From assembly GCA_017649485.1 (NCBI GenBank), contig JAGCGS010000024.1:1-61672 (forward strand): a DNA stretch of 61,672 nt, written 5' to 3'. The notes under the pieces are model-generated. The model was not told the origin of the DNA. It worked only from the letters and a program-made list of their open reading frames with translations, and did no database searches. Made by a program: the position numbers and the translations under genes. This stretch comes from Bacteroidaceae bacterium. Its GTDB lineage: Bacteria > Bacteroidota > Bacteroidia > Bacteroidales > Bacteroidaceae. Of this stretch, positions 1-8,248 are shown in pieces. Position 1 is the stretch's first letter. Each line of letters starts with the position of its first letter.

Positions 1-224
1 ACCGCCAGTTTGGTGAGTTCAAGCTCGACAGCCTGCCCCGCATCTGCCTGCATTGTGAGGTGGCCGACCTCTGCTTTGGCGGATGTCCCAAGGACAGGTT
101 GGTGGAGAAACTGACACTGTTTGGTACTGAGTTTCGCAACTACCTCTGTCCCGGCTATCGCATGTTCTTCCAATATTTTAAGAAACGGATACCGGAAATA
201 ATAAAAGCTAATAGCAAACTATAG
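1..224 (+). CDS. Radical SAM/SPASM maturase, C-terminal end (partial)
   Basis: Only the last 73 residues are in the window, read in the frame starting at base 3 and stopping at 222-224. They contain a Cys-rich segment, CLHCEVADLCFGGCPKDR, followed by a last Cys in LCPGYR. The CxxC...C.GGCPK.R pattern is typical of the SPASM iron-sulfur domain of anaerobic sulfatase-maturase-like enzymes, which oxidise a Cys or Ser of a target protein to formylglycine. The radical SAM core lies upstream, outside the window. The next gene starts 12 bp after the stop, so the two are probably cotranscribed. Whether the enzyme acts on the downstream lipoproteins is unknown; the usual target would be a sulfatase. 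Confidence 0.75.
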   Translation, partial: RQFGEFKLDSLPRICLHCEVADLCFGGCPKDRLVEKLTLFGTEFRNYLCPGYRMFFQYFKKRIPEIIKANSKL

Positions 225-236
225 ACTTATAAAACG

Positions 237-2177
237 ATGAAACCGAGACAATCCTTACTGATGCTGGCATTCGTCCTCTGCGGACTTTCTGCTTGTCACG
301 ATGATGACCCTGTGCTTGAACCAGAGCAGCAGGAAGAAGACTTTGCTGAAGTGTTCTCACCAGCAGAGCCAGACTATGCTTCTGTGGCGATTAATGCTCC
401 TGTGTTTATATCTTCCAGTATTAAAGCAGAAGTGAAAGATGCTTTGCAGTCTTTCCTTACCAATATTACTTCTCTGGAAGAAGCCGAGGTGGCTGTAGTG
501 AGAGATGAGGATATTGGTACTTATAACGGTGAATTGCTCGACCTTTACCAACGAGGGGGCTTCATCATCGTTGCTCAGCCAGACGGAGATCGTTACAGGC
601 AGTTTGCAGCCAATTATAATCTCCCAAATGCTATACCCTTTGGCTCTTCGCAGGATGTGTTGCTCTATGCCACCAGCAACCAGCGCGAGCATTATGTGCT
701 CTATTCCACGAATCCCTTCAATACTGATGAAATTGAAGACCCTGTGATTCTGTCGATGCTGGAGAAAAACGCCGAGTCTTACTACAAACGCCGCATATTC
801 GAGCTGTGCCGTTGGCTGAAGGAGCAGCGTCAGAGTCAGGCAGATACCCGTAGCGATATTACCTATGTGTCGCAGTTCGATCCCAAGGTGCTCATCACCA
901 AATGCGACCTTATCAATCACGATTTCTCCATACCTATGAATCATGTGGTTGCTGATTTTACTGGAGGCTCGCCAGATGTGGTGGATGTTACTGGTAGCGT
1001 GGTAGTGAAGTACACCATCTATTCTGCTTACGTCTTTGAGGGAGCAAAACAGCCAGGCGATTACTATATCGTCAAAGCCGACCTCTTGGTGAGGAATGGT
1101 TCTGTGTATGATACTTTTTCCAAGAGGCATGGCCTTGTTTTGCACTCGGGTGCAGGCTATTTCATGAAAAAGTTTGAGTTGCTGTCTTCCTTGATTGATC
1201 CATCTGATTACCTCCCTGTCGCAGGAGATGACAGTGAAACAGTCATGAGAAAAAAAGAAGGATTGAAGCAGTTGATTATGCAAATGGCTATAGACCAGAG
1301 AATCCACCAGGGACTGGTGGTGCCAGGTGTTTATTTCTTCTCCACCCCATCACCAACCACTACCATTGGCGCTACATCTTATACTTCAGGTATAAATGTG
1401 GGGATTAGTGGCTCTCTTTCAGCTGGCCCTAAGTCAATAGGGGGAAACTTAGGGTTTAGTGCTAATTATGAAAGTTCTGAGAGCAAGACCATCAGTGACT
1501 TGAGCATCAAAGTTGATACAGATGCCAATTCACAGGAAGTAAAGAATACATATATGGTAGAAAACTTCGGCACGTTCTGGAAGGCGGATGGCGCAAAAGA
1601 AATTGAGAAATGTATTCCACTCATTGCCCGTTCCGACTTTAATGCCGCATCTACCTGGTGTTGGGTGGTTCCAGCTGGTTCGGCAGGCGTTGAAGATAGC
1701 TCGGATGTCTCATTCCATCTTCTCACCTATTTTGATTATCATTATGAGTATTTTGTTGACTCTTCTTCTCAATTCAATATGGATGGTTTTCATAAGAAAT
1801 TTAATAATGCATCTTATGCTGCATCAGAGGTGCCACATGCCAGCCGCGAGCCTTTTGGTGTGATTGCGCTGAAGAACAACGAAACCATGGCCATTTATGA
1901 CATTAGTGTCTGGGTGCAGGATGAACATGTGGGCGAGGGTGACCCGCTTGTAATTGTGGATAGTGGATATGAACCTGGGGAAGAAGCTTTGTGCGCCCTT
2001 CCTGTGGGTACATATTATATTGAGTTCACGATGAAGTACAAACAGCCTGACGATCCCACCCACATGGTGACAAGCCGATGGAAGTTGGGGAATATTAAGG
2101 TGAAGAGCGACTCCGATCAGGATAAGGCAACCACTAAGATTTCTTCTGCTAATTTTGAATTGATTGAAGTGAACTAA
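237..2177 (+). CDS. Lipoprotein, paralogue 1 of a three-gene tandem; possible pore-forming-toxin-like fold
   Basis: 646 residues with a lipoprotein signal peptide and lipobox LSAC (Cys20) followed by HDDDP, which suggests surface export in Bacteroidetes. Residues about 50-200 form an alpha/beta-looking N-domain shared by all three tandem copies. A middle beta-rich domain follows. At about 360-425 there is a Gly/Ser-rich alternating stretch (IGATSYTSGINVGISGSLS and onward), then an ARSDFNAASTWCW motif. The order of pro-like domain, beta domain, amphipathic Gly-rich hairpin and a Trp-containing strand recalls leukocidin/Vibrio cytolysin beta-pore toxins, but this comes from reading the pattern and is not an alignment. 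No function is established. It is directly followed by a paralogue. Confidence 0.7.
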   Translation: MKPRQSLLMLAFVLCGLSACHDDDPVLEPEQQEEDFAEVFSPAEPDYASVAINAPVFISSSIKAEVKDALQSFLTNITSLEEAEVAVVRDEDIGTYNGELLDLYQRGGFIIVAQPDGDRYRQFAANYNLPNAIPFGSSQDVLLYATSNQREHYVLYSTNPFNTDEIEDPVILSMLEKNAESYYKRRIFELCRWLKEQRQSQADTRSDITYVSQFDPKVLITKCDLINHDFSIPMNHVVADFTGGSPDVVDVTGSVVVKYTIYSAYVFEGAKQPGDYYIVKADLLVRNGSVYDTFSKRHGLVLHSGAGYFMKKFELLSSLIDPSDYLPVAGDDSETVMRKKEGLKQLIMQMAIDQRIHQGLVVPGVYFFSTPSPTTTIGATSYTSGINVGISGSLSAGPKSIGGNLGFSANYESSESKTISDLSIKVDTDANSQEVKNTYMVENFGTFWKADGAKEIEKCIPLIARSDFNAASTWCWVVPAGSAGVEDSSDVSFHLLTYFDYHYEYFVDSSSQFNMDGFHKKFNNASYAASEVPHASREPFGVIALKNNETMAIYDISVWVQDEHVGEGDPLVIVDSGYEPGEEALCALPVGTYYIEFTMKYKQPDDPTHMVTSRWKLGNIKVKSDSDQDKATTKISSANFELIEVN

Positions 2178-2192
2178 ATGATTCGTAGTAAG

Positions 2193-4136
2193 ATGAAACT
2201 AAGACTATTCATACTTATGCTGGCACTTGCCCTCTGCGCTCTATCAGCCTGTCATGACAACGATCCAGTGCTTGAACCGGAGCAAACAGAAGAAGACATT
2301 ACGGAAGTGTTTTCACAAGAAGAGCCTAACTATGCCTCAGTGAGTATCAATGCCCCAGTCTTCGTATCTTCCAGTATCAAGGCAGAGGTAAGAGATGGCT
2401 TGCAGACTTTTCTTACCAACATCACTTCACTGGAAGATGCCGAGGTGGCTGTTGTGAAAGAAGAAGATATCGGTTCGTATGAGGGCAAGCTGGTGGAGCT
2501 TTTCCAACGTGGTGGCTTTATTATCGTGGCACAACCTGACGGTACCCATTTCCGAGACTTTGCTGCCAGGTATGGCTTTCCTAACGCCATCCCCTTCGAC
2601 GCTTCGCAGGAGGTGCTGCTCTATGCCACCAGTAATAAGCGTGAGCAATATGTGCTCTATGCCACTAATCCTTTCAATACAGATGAGATTGAAGACCCTG
2701 TGATTTTGTCGATGTTGGAGAAAAACGCGGAGTCTTACTACAAACGCCGCATATTCGAGCTTTGCCGTTGGCTGAAGGAGCAGCGTCAGAGTCAGGCAGA
2801 TACCCGTAGCGATATTACCTATGTGTCGCAGTTCGATCCCAAGGTGCTCATTACCAAGTGCGACCGCATAGAACAGGACTTCTCAATTCCGATGAAACAT
2901 GTGGTGGCCGACAGGAAGACCAGCTCGGCTGATTGGTTGGATATGACTGGTAGTGTAAAGGTGGTATATACCGTCTATTCAGCCTATGTGTTTGACGGTG
3001 GCAGACAGCCTGGCGACTACTATATTGTCAAGATGGACATCACCGTCAGAAACGGTTCTTCATATACGAAATTCAAGAAGAAGCACGGACTTATTACTCA
3101 CTGGGGAGCAGGTTACTTTATGAAGGAATTCGACCTATCTTCAGCTTTAATTGACCCCTCGATGTTTGTTGTCAATCCCAGTGACGACAGGGAAACAGCC
3201 CAGGAAAAGTACAATAAGCTGCAGGATATCGCATATTACATGGCGTCAAGTGGCAATGTACATAAGGACCTGATCGTGCCTGGCATCTATACCTTCAAGG
3301 CTCCTTCGCCTGGCACTACCATTGGTGCCACCACATATACATCTGGCTTCGATGTTGGGCTTGATGGCTCTCTTTCAGTGGGTACTGAGAGTATGGCAGG
3401 GTTGGCCTTCAGTGCCAGTTATTCAAGTTCTGAGAGCAGGACCATCAGCGATGTCTCTATCAAGGTTGATACTGAAGCTGAATCGGAGGCTGTTAAAAAT
3501 TCCTACATTGTTAAGGAAATAGGCAGTTTCAAGTTGCCTGACGGGCATGATGAGAATGATGTGGAAGCCCTCATACCTTTAGTGGCACGTTCCGACTTCA
3601 ACGCTACCTCCACTTGGTGCTGGAAGGTTCCTGTGGGCGAGGCAGTGTCCGACGGTTCGGATGCAGGTTTCCAGATAGCCACCCGCTTCGATTATCAGTA
3701 TGCGTCGTATGTCCACTCCAGCGATGACATGTTCTATCCAGACGGTTATCATAAAAGTTTTAGTCATTTGGGCTATTCCTACATGCCATTGCCACATGCC
3801 AGCCGTGAGCCTTTTGGCGTGATTGCACTTAAGAACAATGAAACCTTAGCCATTTATGATATAAACATCTGGGCTCAGGATGAACATGCCGGCGAGGGCG
3901 ACCCGCTTGTGATTATGGATAGTGGATATGAACCTGGGGAAGAAGCTTTATGCGCCCTGCCTGTGGGCATATATTATTTGGAATTCTCCATGAAGTACAA
4001 GCAGCCTGACGATCCCACCCACATGGTGATAAGCCGATGGAAGATGGGTAATGTTAAGGTGAAGAGCAACTCCGACCAGGACAAGGCCACCACCCGCATC
4101 TCCTCTGCCGATTTTGAACTGATTGATGTTAACTAA
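2193..4136 (+). CDS. Lipoprotein, paralogue 2 of the tandem
   Basis: 647 residues from the ATG at 2193. An ATG at 2178 is in frame, but the later one puts the lipobox Cys at residue 20, as in both neighbours. The architecture matches paralogue 1 throughout: N-domain, beta domain, Gly-rich stretch (TIGATTYTSGFDVGLDGSLS and onward), ARSDFNATSTWCW motif and a C-terminal beta domain ending SRWKMGNVKVKS. A 122-bp tract (2730-2851) is almost identical to 774-895 in paralogue 1 although flanking DNA is clearly diverged, which suggests gene conversion. It lies 15 bp after the upstream stop, so it is probably in one operon. Function unknown. Confidence 0.7.
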   Translation: MKLRLFILMLALALCALSACHDNDPVLEPEQTEEDITEVFSQEEPNYASVSINAPVFVSSSIKAEVRDGLQTFLTNITSLEDAEVAVVKEEDIGSYEGKLVELFQRGGFIIVAQPDGTHFRDFAARYGFPNAIPFDASQEVLLYATSNKREQYVLYATNPFNTDEIEDPVILSMLEKNAESYYKRRIFELCRWLKEQRQSQADTRSDITYVSQFDPKVLITKCDRIEQDFSIPMKHVVADRKTSSADWLDMTGSVKVVYTVYSAYVFDGGRQPGDYYIVKMDITVRNGSSYTKFKKKHGLITHWGAGYFMKEFDLSSALIDPSMFVVNPSDDRETAQEKYNKLQDIAYYMASSGNVHKDLIVPGIYTFKAPSPGTTIGATTYTSGFDVGLDGSLSVGTESMAGLAFSASYSSSESRTISDVSIKVDTEAESEAVKNSYIVKEIGSFKLPDGHDENDVEALIPLVARSDFNATSTWCWKVPVGEAVSDGSDAGFQIATRFDYQYASYVHSSDDMFYPDGYHKSFSHLGYSYMPLPHASREPFGVIALKNNETLAIYDINIWAQDEHAGEGDPLVIMDSGYEPGEEALCALPVGIYYLEFSMKYKQPDDPTHMVISRWKMGNVKVKSNSDQDKATTRISSADFELIDVN

Positions 4137-4152
4137 ATTAGTTATAGAAACG

Positions 4153-7100
4153 ATGAAAACAAGACTATCCTTACTCGTCCTGACCTTTACCCTCTGTGGT
4201 CTTTCTGCTTGCCATGACGACAAAGACCCAGTGCCTGAGCCAACGCCAGAAAAGGTGGAGTTGCCTGAAATACCAGCCTGGGAGGAACCCGACTATGCAA
4301 CGGTGAAGTGCAACACACCTGTGTATGTGTCCGATGGTATCCGTCCGGAGGTGAAAAAGGGCATGGAGCAATTCCTCACCAATATCTCCTCGATGGAAGA
4401 TGCCCAGGTGATAGTGCTCAAACCCGAGGACATTGGCACTTACGAAGGCGAATTGCTGGAGGCATTTAACCGTGGTGCCCTCATCGTGCTGGCTCGTCCT
4501 ACAGGAGAGCATTTCCAAGACATCAACCAGCATTATCACATCTTCGATGCCATGCCTTTTGATGCCTCCCAAAACATATTGCTTTTTGCCACGGATAACT
4601 CGCATGTGAGCTATACGCTATATGCCGATGGCCCTGCCGAGGGTGAGGCAGATGAAGCTTACTACAAACAGCGAATCTTCAATTTCTTCCGTTGGCTGAA
4701 GCAAGATCGTCAGAACAAAGTGGCCTCCACTCGCACCGATGACGACGGTCAATACATCATCCAGAATTTCGAAGTACAGATGAGCCACGACCTGTTGAAA
4801 GGCAACGGTACTAAACCACAAGAACTCAAGACTTCAGGCAGCATAGACCTGAGCTATTACATCCGTCCTGTCTATGTCTTTGAAGGTAGTGGCGCTGAGG
4901 CTGGTGATTCTTACATGGTGGAGGCTGAACTCACCGTCCATAACGAGGAGTTCTATCGTCCGTATGTCACCGACGACCCCATTAATAAATATCTGTTGGC
5001 TGGATATTTCATGGAGCAATTGGACATGTATGCCCAATTGGTGGGTGAGAATGGTGGCGACCTGACTGGTGTTGCTATCAATGCTGACGCTTGGCAATCA
5101 CAGGAGTTGAAGAACCTGACGTTGGAGCAGCACCAAGATGCCAAGGGGGAAATCCTCAACCACTATCAGGTGGAGAACATCGACTTCGAAGGCACTCCTG
5201 CCAGCATGGACTTCCTCAATGATGCCATCCCACAGGTGGCTCGCCAGAATTTCAATAACCGTGTGTCGTGGACTTGGCAGGTGCCAGCTCAGACCAATGG
5301 CGTGGAGGACTGTGCTACGGTGAATTTCAGCATCAGAAGTATCCTCAACCTGCAATATGGCTCTTTTTATTATAAGGTGTTGGGCAACAGCGAGCAAGCC
5401 GACTGGGGATATGGTGGTATAGGCTCTACCGTCAGTATCACCTCGCCTGAACGCCGTCCGCAAGAGGTTATCGACCGCGAGAACAAGATGGTACATTTCT
5501 CCATTCCCGTTGTGGATGAATATGTGAATGCCGGTGACCCCTTGGCACTTACCCCTTCAGTTCTCGGTGATAACTTGACGTCAGCTTGGCAGGTGGGCGA
5601 TGTGTTCTATGTGGAGTATAGCGATGCCGACCGTCGTCACATGAAGACTACTGCCGAAATTGTGTCCATTGACCCTGAGACACAGTTGGCTGATGTCGTG
5701 GTGGAACTGGAAAACCCCTCTGAGAAAGCCTTGGTGGCATTCTATTATCCCAAGACATACTTAGATGAATGTGTCGAGTGGGGGTTTGAGAAGTCCGTGC
5801 GTAAATCTCAGATTGGAACCTTGGATGACTTCCGTGAGAACTGGGATGCCTCGTTGGGCTTTGACTATCCCAAGGTCATCAACGGCCAGGTTACCCTGCC
5901 CAATGGCATTGTGATGGAGCATGAGAGGGCCATCTGGAAAATGACGTTCAGCGATGGCGATCGTGACATCACCTCCGATGTGACGGAACTCGAGATTGTC
6001 TGTGACACTGGCAAGGGCAATGCCTATACCTATACCATTACGCCTGAAACCTCGTTGGATGTGTTCTATGTAGCCCTCAATCATGCCGACCTGGCTTCTC
6101 TCACCATCAATGCCTATACCCCAGCGGGTGTCTTGACTACATCCCGTCCTTCCGTCAAGCTTGAGGCTGGTATGTTCTATGTCTCTGAAGATGCTGTGCT
6201 TGCCCCACCAACTGATGGCGGACCCGTCGACTTGGCTTATAAGCGCATCTATGAGGCGCAGGATGGCGATGTGCTCACAGGCGTGGCTCATTCCAGTGCC
6301 CACATCACAGTGGCTGCTGGTGCAACCATAACCTTGCAGGATGTGGATATCACAGGCATGGATGACGATACGTCTAACGCTTGGTCGGGCATCACTTGCC
6401 TGGGCGATGCAACTCTCATCCTCGAGGGCGAGAATGCCATTGCTCCTGCTTACCAAGTTTGGCCTGCCATCTATGTACCTCAGGGCTCTACGCTCACCAT
6501 TCGGGGTGATGGCAAACTCACTGCCATCAGTCGTGGAGACTCTTTTGTTGCCTCTCATGCTGCTGCTATTGGTGGTGGCAATGGGATAGCATGCGGTAAC
6601 ATCGTCATCGAAGGAGGCATCATCGAGGCCATCGCTCATGGCGAGGGTGGTGCAGGCATCGGTGGTGGCGGTGGTGGTTCGGGTGCCAACTGTGGTGACA
6701 TCACTATCACAGGTGGCAAGGTCACTGCTGTAGGTTCCTCCAGAGGTGCTGGTATCGGCAATGGTCTGGGCTCGAAGAGTGGTGACATCCTCATCACGGG
6801 TGGCGAAGTCAGTGCTCCTGGTGGCATCGGCGGTGCCGGTATCGGCGCTGTTTTCGCCTCCACATTTGGTGACATCACCATTACTGGTGGTATCGTAAAG
6901 GCTGTGGGTGGTGACCACTCTCCTGGCATCGGCTATCGTGGCATGGGAGGTACCATCCTCATCTCTGGCGGTGAGGTAGAGGCTATTGGCGATGGTACTG
7001 CAGCAGCTATCGGTGGTAGTACTTCCGTTGCCGACAATCCATGCATCTTTGAGGCCATTACCATCACTGATGGTGTGAAGCGACTTGTTGTTGTCAAGGG

Positions 7101-7260
7101 CTCCGACTGTCCTCGCTATATTGGCAATGGCAAGACGGACTATGACAGCGGTCCTGTCATATTGGATGGTATTGAGGATCCAGAACCTCAAGACCTCTTC
7201 CCTCATTTCGAGTCCCTCCTCGACGATGAAGTCTGGACATTGCTGAATCACAACAGATGA
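4153..7260 (+). CDS. Lipoprotein, paralogue 3: stem-less core fused to a Gly-rich beta-helix-like domain
   Basis: 1035 residues from the ATG at 4153, chosen because the lipobox Cys then falls at residue 20 as in the paralogues; an in-frame ATG at 4123 overlaps the previous gene. Residues about 1-420 match paralogues 1 and 2, but the Gly-rich alternating stretch is missing: the sequence passes directly from the beta domain to an LTGVAINADAWQ segment equivalent to the end of that stretch. A middle beta-rich part follows. From about residue 690 there are five or so repeats of a GDITITGGxVxAxG type separated by GGAGIG-like turns, expected to form a parallel beta-helix of the kind seen in carbohydrate-binding surface proteins. 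The stop at 7260 directly abuts the convergent CDF gene. Confidence 0.7.
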   Translation: MKTRLSLLVLTFTLCGLSACHDDKDPVPEPTPEKVELPEIPAWEEPDYATVKCNTPVYVSDGIRPEVKKGMEQFLTNISSMEDAQVIVLKPEDIGTYEGELLEAFNRGALIVLARPTGEHFQDINQHYHIFDAMPFDASQNILLFATDNSHVSYTLYADGPAEGEADEAYYKQRIFNFFRWLKQDRQNKVASTRTDDDGQYIIQNFEVQMSHDLLKGNGTKPQELKTSGSIDLSYYIRPVYVFEGSGAEAGDSYMVEAELTVHNEEFYRPYVTDDPINKYLLAGYFMEQLDMYAQLVGENGGDLTGVAINADAWQSQELKNLTLEQHQDAKGEILNHYQVENIDFEGTPASMDFLNDAIPQVARQNFNNRVSWTWQVPAQTNGVEDCATVNFSIRSILNLQYGSFYYKVLGNSEQADWGYGGIGSTVSITSPERRPQEVIDRENKMVHFSIPVVDEYVNAGDPLALTPSVLGDNLTSAWQVGDVFYVEYSDADRRHMKTTAEIVSIDPETQLADVVVELENPSEKALVAFYYPKTYLDECVEWGFEKSVRKSQIGTLDDFRENWDASLGFDYPKVINGQVTLPNGIVMEHERAIWKMTFSDGDRDITSDVTELEIVCDTGKGNAYTYTITPETSLDVFYVALNHADLASLTINAYTPAGVLTTSRPSVKLEAGMFYVSEDAVLAPPTDGGPVDLAYKRIYEAQDGDVLTGVAHSSAHITVAAGATITLQDVDITGMDDDTSNAWSGITCLGDATLILEGENAIAPAYQVWPAIYVPQGSTLTIRGDGKLTAISRGDSFVASHAAAIGGGNGIACGNIVIEGGIIEAIAHGEGGAGIGGGGGGSGANCGDITITGGKVTAVGSSRGAGIGNGLGSKSGDILITGGEVSAPGGIGGAGIGAVFASTFGDITITGGIVKAVGGDHSPGIGYRGMGGTILISGGEVEAIGDGTAAAIGGSTSVADNPCIFEAITITDGVKRLVVVKGSDCPRYIGNGKTDYDSGPVILDGIEDPEPQDLFPHFESLLDDEVWTLLNHNR

Positions 7261-8142
7261 TTATTTCGGCTCCACATGTACCACCACATGTGTTTCGTCG
7301 CCATAATGAAGCCTCAGGAGTTCTTCCACTTCTGAGGCTTTGTCATGTGCCTCACGCAAGGGTATCTGGCCGTTCATCAGGATATGCAGTTCGATGGCAT
7401 AATGATTGCCAATGCGTCGTGTGCGCAGGTCGTGTGGTTCCGTCACGCCGTCGATGGAGGCTGCCAGCTTAATAATCTCTGCCTCCACTTCATCGGGTAG
7501 CGATTGCTCCATCAGGTCGCCAATACCGTTACGAAGCATACCGATGGAAACATGTACGATGAAGATACCCACGATAACAGATGCTATAGGGTCGAGCACT
7601 GTCCACCGTTGACCTAAGAAGATGGCTCCACCAATGCCGATGGCTGTGCCGATGGAAGAAAGTGCATCGCTCCGGTGATGCCAAGCGTTGGCTTCTACGG
7701 CTTGGGAGCTCAGTTGTCGGGCTTTTAGCATCGAATAGCGGTAAACAGCCTCTTTCAAGACCACAGACAGCAAGGCTGCCCACAGTGCTAAATTGCCTGG
7801 GGCTTCCAGTTCTCCACCCTTCCACCAAAAAGCAATCTTCATCACACCGTTATACAGAATGCCTATGGCAACTGACAGCAGAGCCATGCCGATGATGGTC
7901 ATCGCCAAAGTCTCATATTTCCCATGGCCATAATCGTGTGATTTGTCTTTCGGCTTGCCACTGATACGGACGAAAAGGATGACAATGATGTCTGTTACGA
8001 AGTCGCTGAGCGAGTGTACAGCATCTGCCACCATTGCGGCACTATGGCCCACAATGCCGGCAATGAATTTGAAGAGCAGCAGTATCACATTCACTGCCCC
8101 TCCCACCAAGGTCACCTTATATATTTCTTTGTTCCTTCCCAT
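7261..8142 (-). CDS. Cation diffusion facilitator (CDF) family metal transporter
   Basis: 293 residues, normal for the family. It should export Zn2+ or another divalent metal across the inner membrane in exchange for protons. There are six membrane helices. The two intramembrane metal-binding motifs are seen as D40-x2-H43...D47 (ADAVHSLSDFVTD) in TM2 and H155/D159 (AWHHRSDALSS) in TM5. The C-terminal 80 residues form the cytoplasmic domain, with an HDLRTRRIGNHYAIELHI segment and a terminal HVVVHVEP. It is probably monocistronic: it lies behind a terminator of the upstream operon and has a TAACTTCG -7-like box at 8164-8171. The exact metal cannot be read from the sequence. Confidence 0.93.
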   Translation of the reverse strand: MGRNKEIYKVTLVGGAVNVILLLFKFIAGIVGHSAAMVADAVHSLSDFVTDIIVILFVRISGKPKDKSHDYGHGKYETLAMTIIGMALLSVAIGILYNGVMKIAFWWKGGELEAPGNLALWAALLSVVLKEAVYRYSMLKARQLSSQAVEANAWHHRSDALSSIGTAIGIGGAIFLGQRWTVLDPIASVIVGIFIVHVSIGMLRNGIGDLMEQSLPDEVEAEIIKLAASIDGVTEPHDLRTRRIGNHYAIELHILMNGQIPLREAHDKASEVEELLRLHYGDETHVVVHVEPK

Positions 8143-8179
8143 TGTATTAATGATAACAGCCTGCGAAGTTACATATTAT

Positions 8180-8229
8180 TTTTGAAAAAGCAAGCATGAA
8201 CGCCCACGATTACGAAGGCATTCATGCTT
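8180..8229 (-). terminator. Intrinsic terminator of the acyltransferase operon
   Basis: A 13-bp inverted repeat (8192-8204 with 8217-8229, one mismatch) lies just after the stop of the lipoprotein gene at 8249. In minus-strand sense it is followed by a GCTTTTTC stretch. It separates the long minus-strand operon from the CDF gene. Confidence 0.7.
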
Positions 8230-8248
8230 AAAGATAAAGCTTTGTCAA

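Noticed and set aside
357-1307. A 316-codon minus-strand frame opposite lipoprotein 1
   Set aside because: It is a shadow of the sense gene; no start signal, motif or counterpart of equal length in paralogue 2.
5761-7251. A 496-codon open frame on the minus strand opposite the third lipoprotein
   Set aside because: It lies wholly antisense to a gene with a signal peptide and paralogues. The repeated GGT/ATC codons of the sense strand suppress stops on the other strand, and the product is low-complexity with no motif.
4153-7260. Type IX secretion C-terminal domain on the beta-helix lipoprotein
   Set aside because: The protein ends DDEVWTLLNHNR without the conserved T9SS signal strands, and it already has a lipoprotein surface-export signal.
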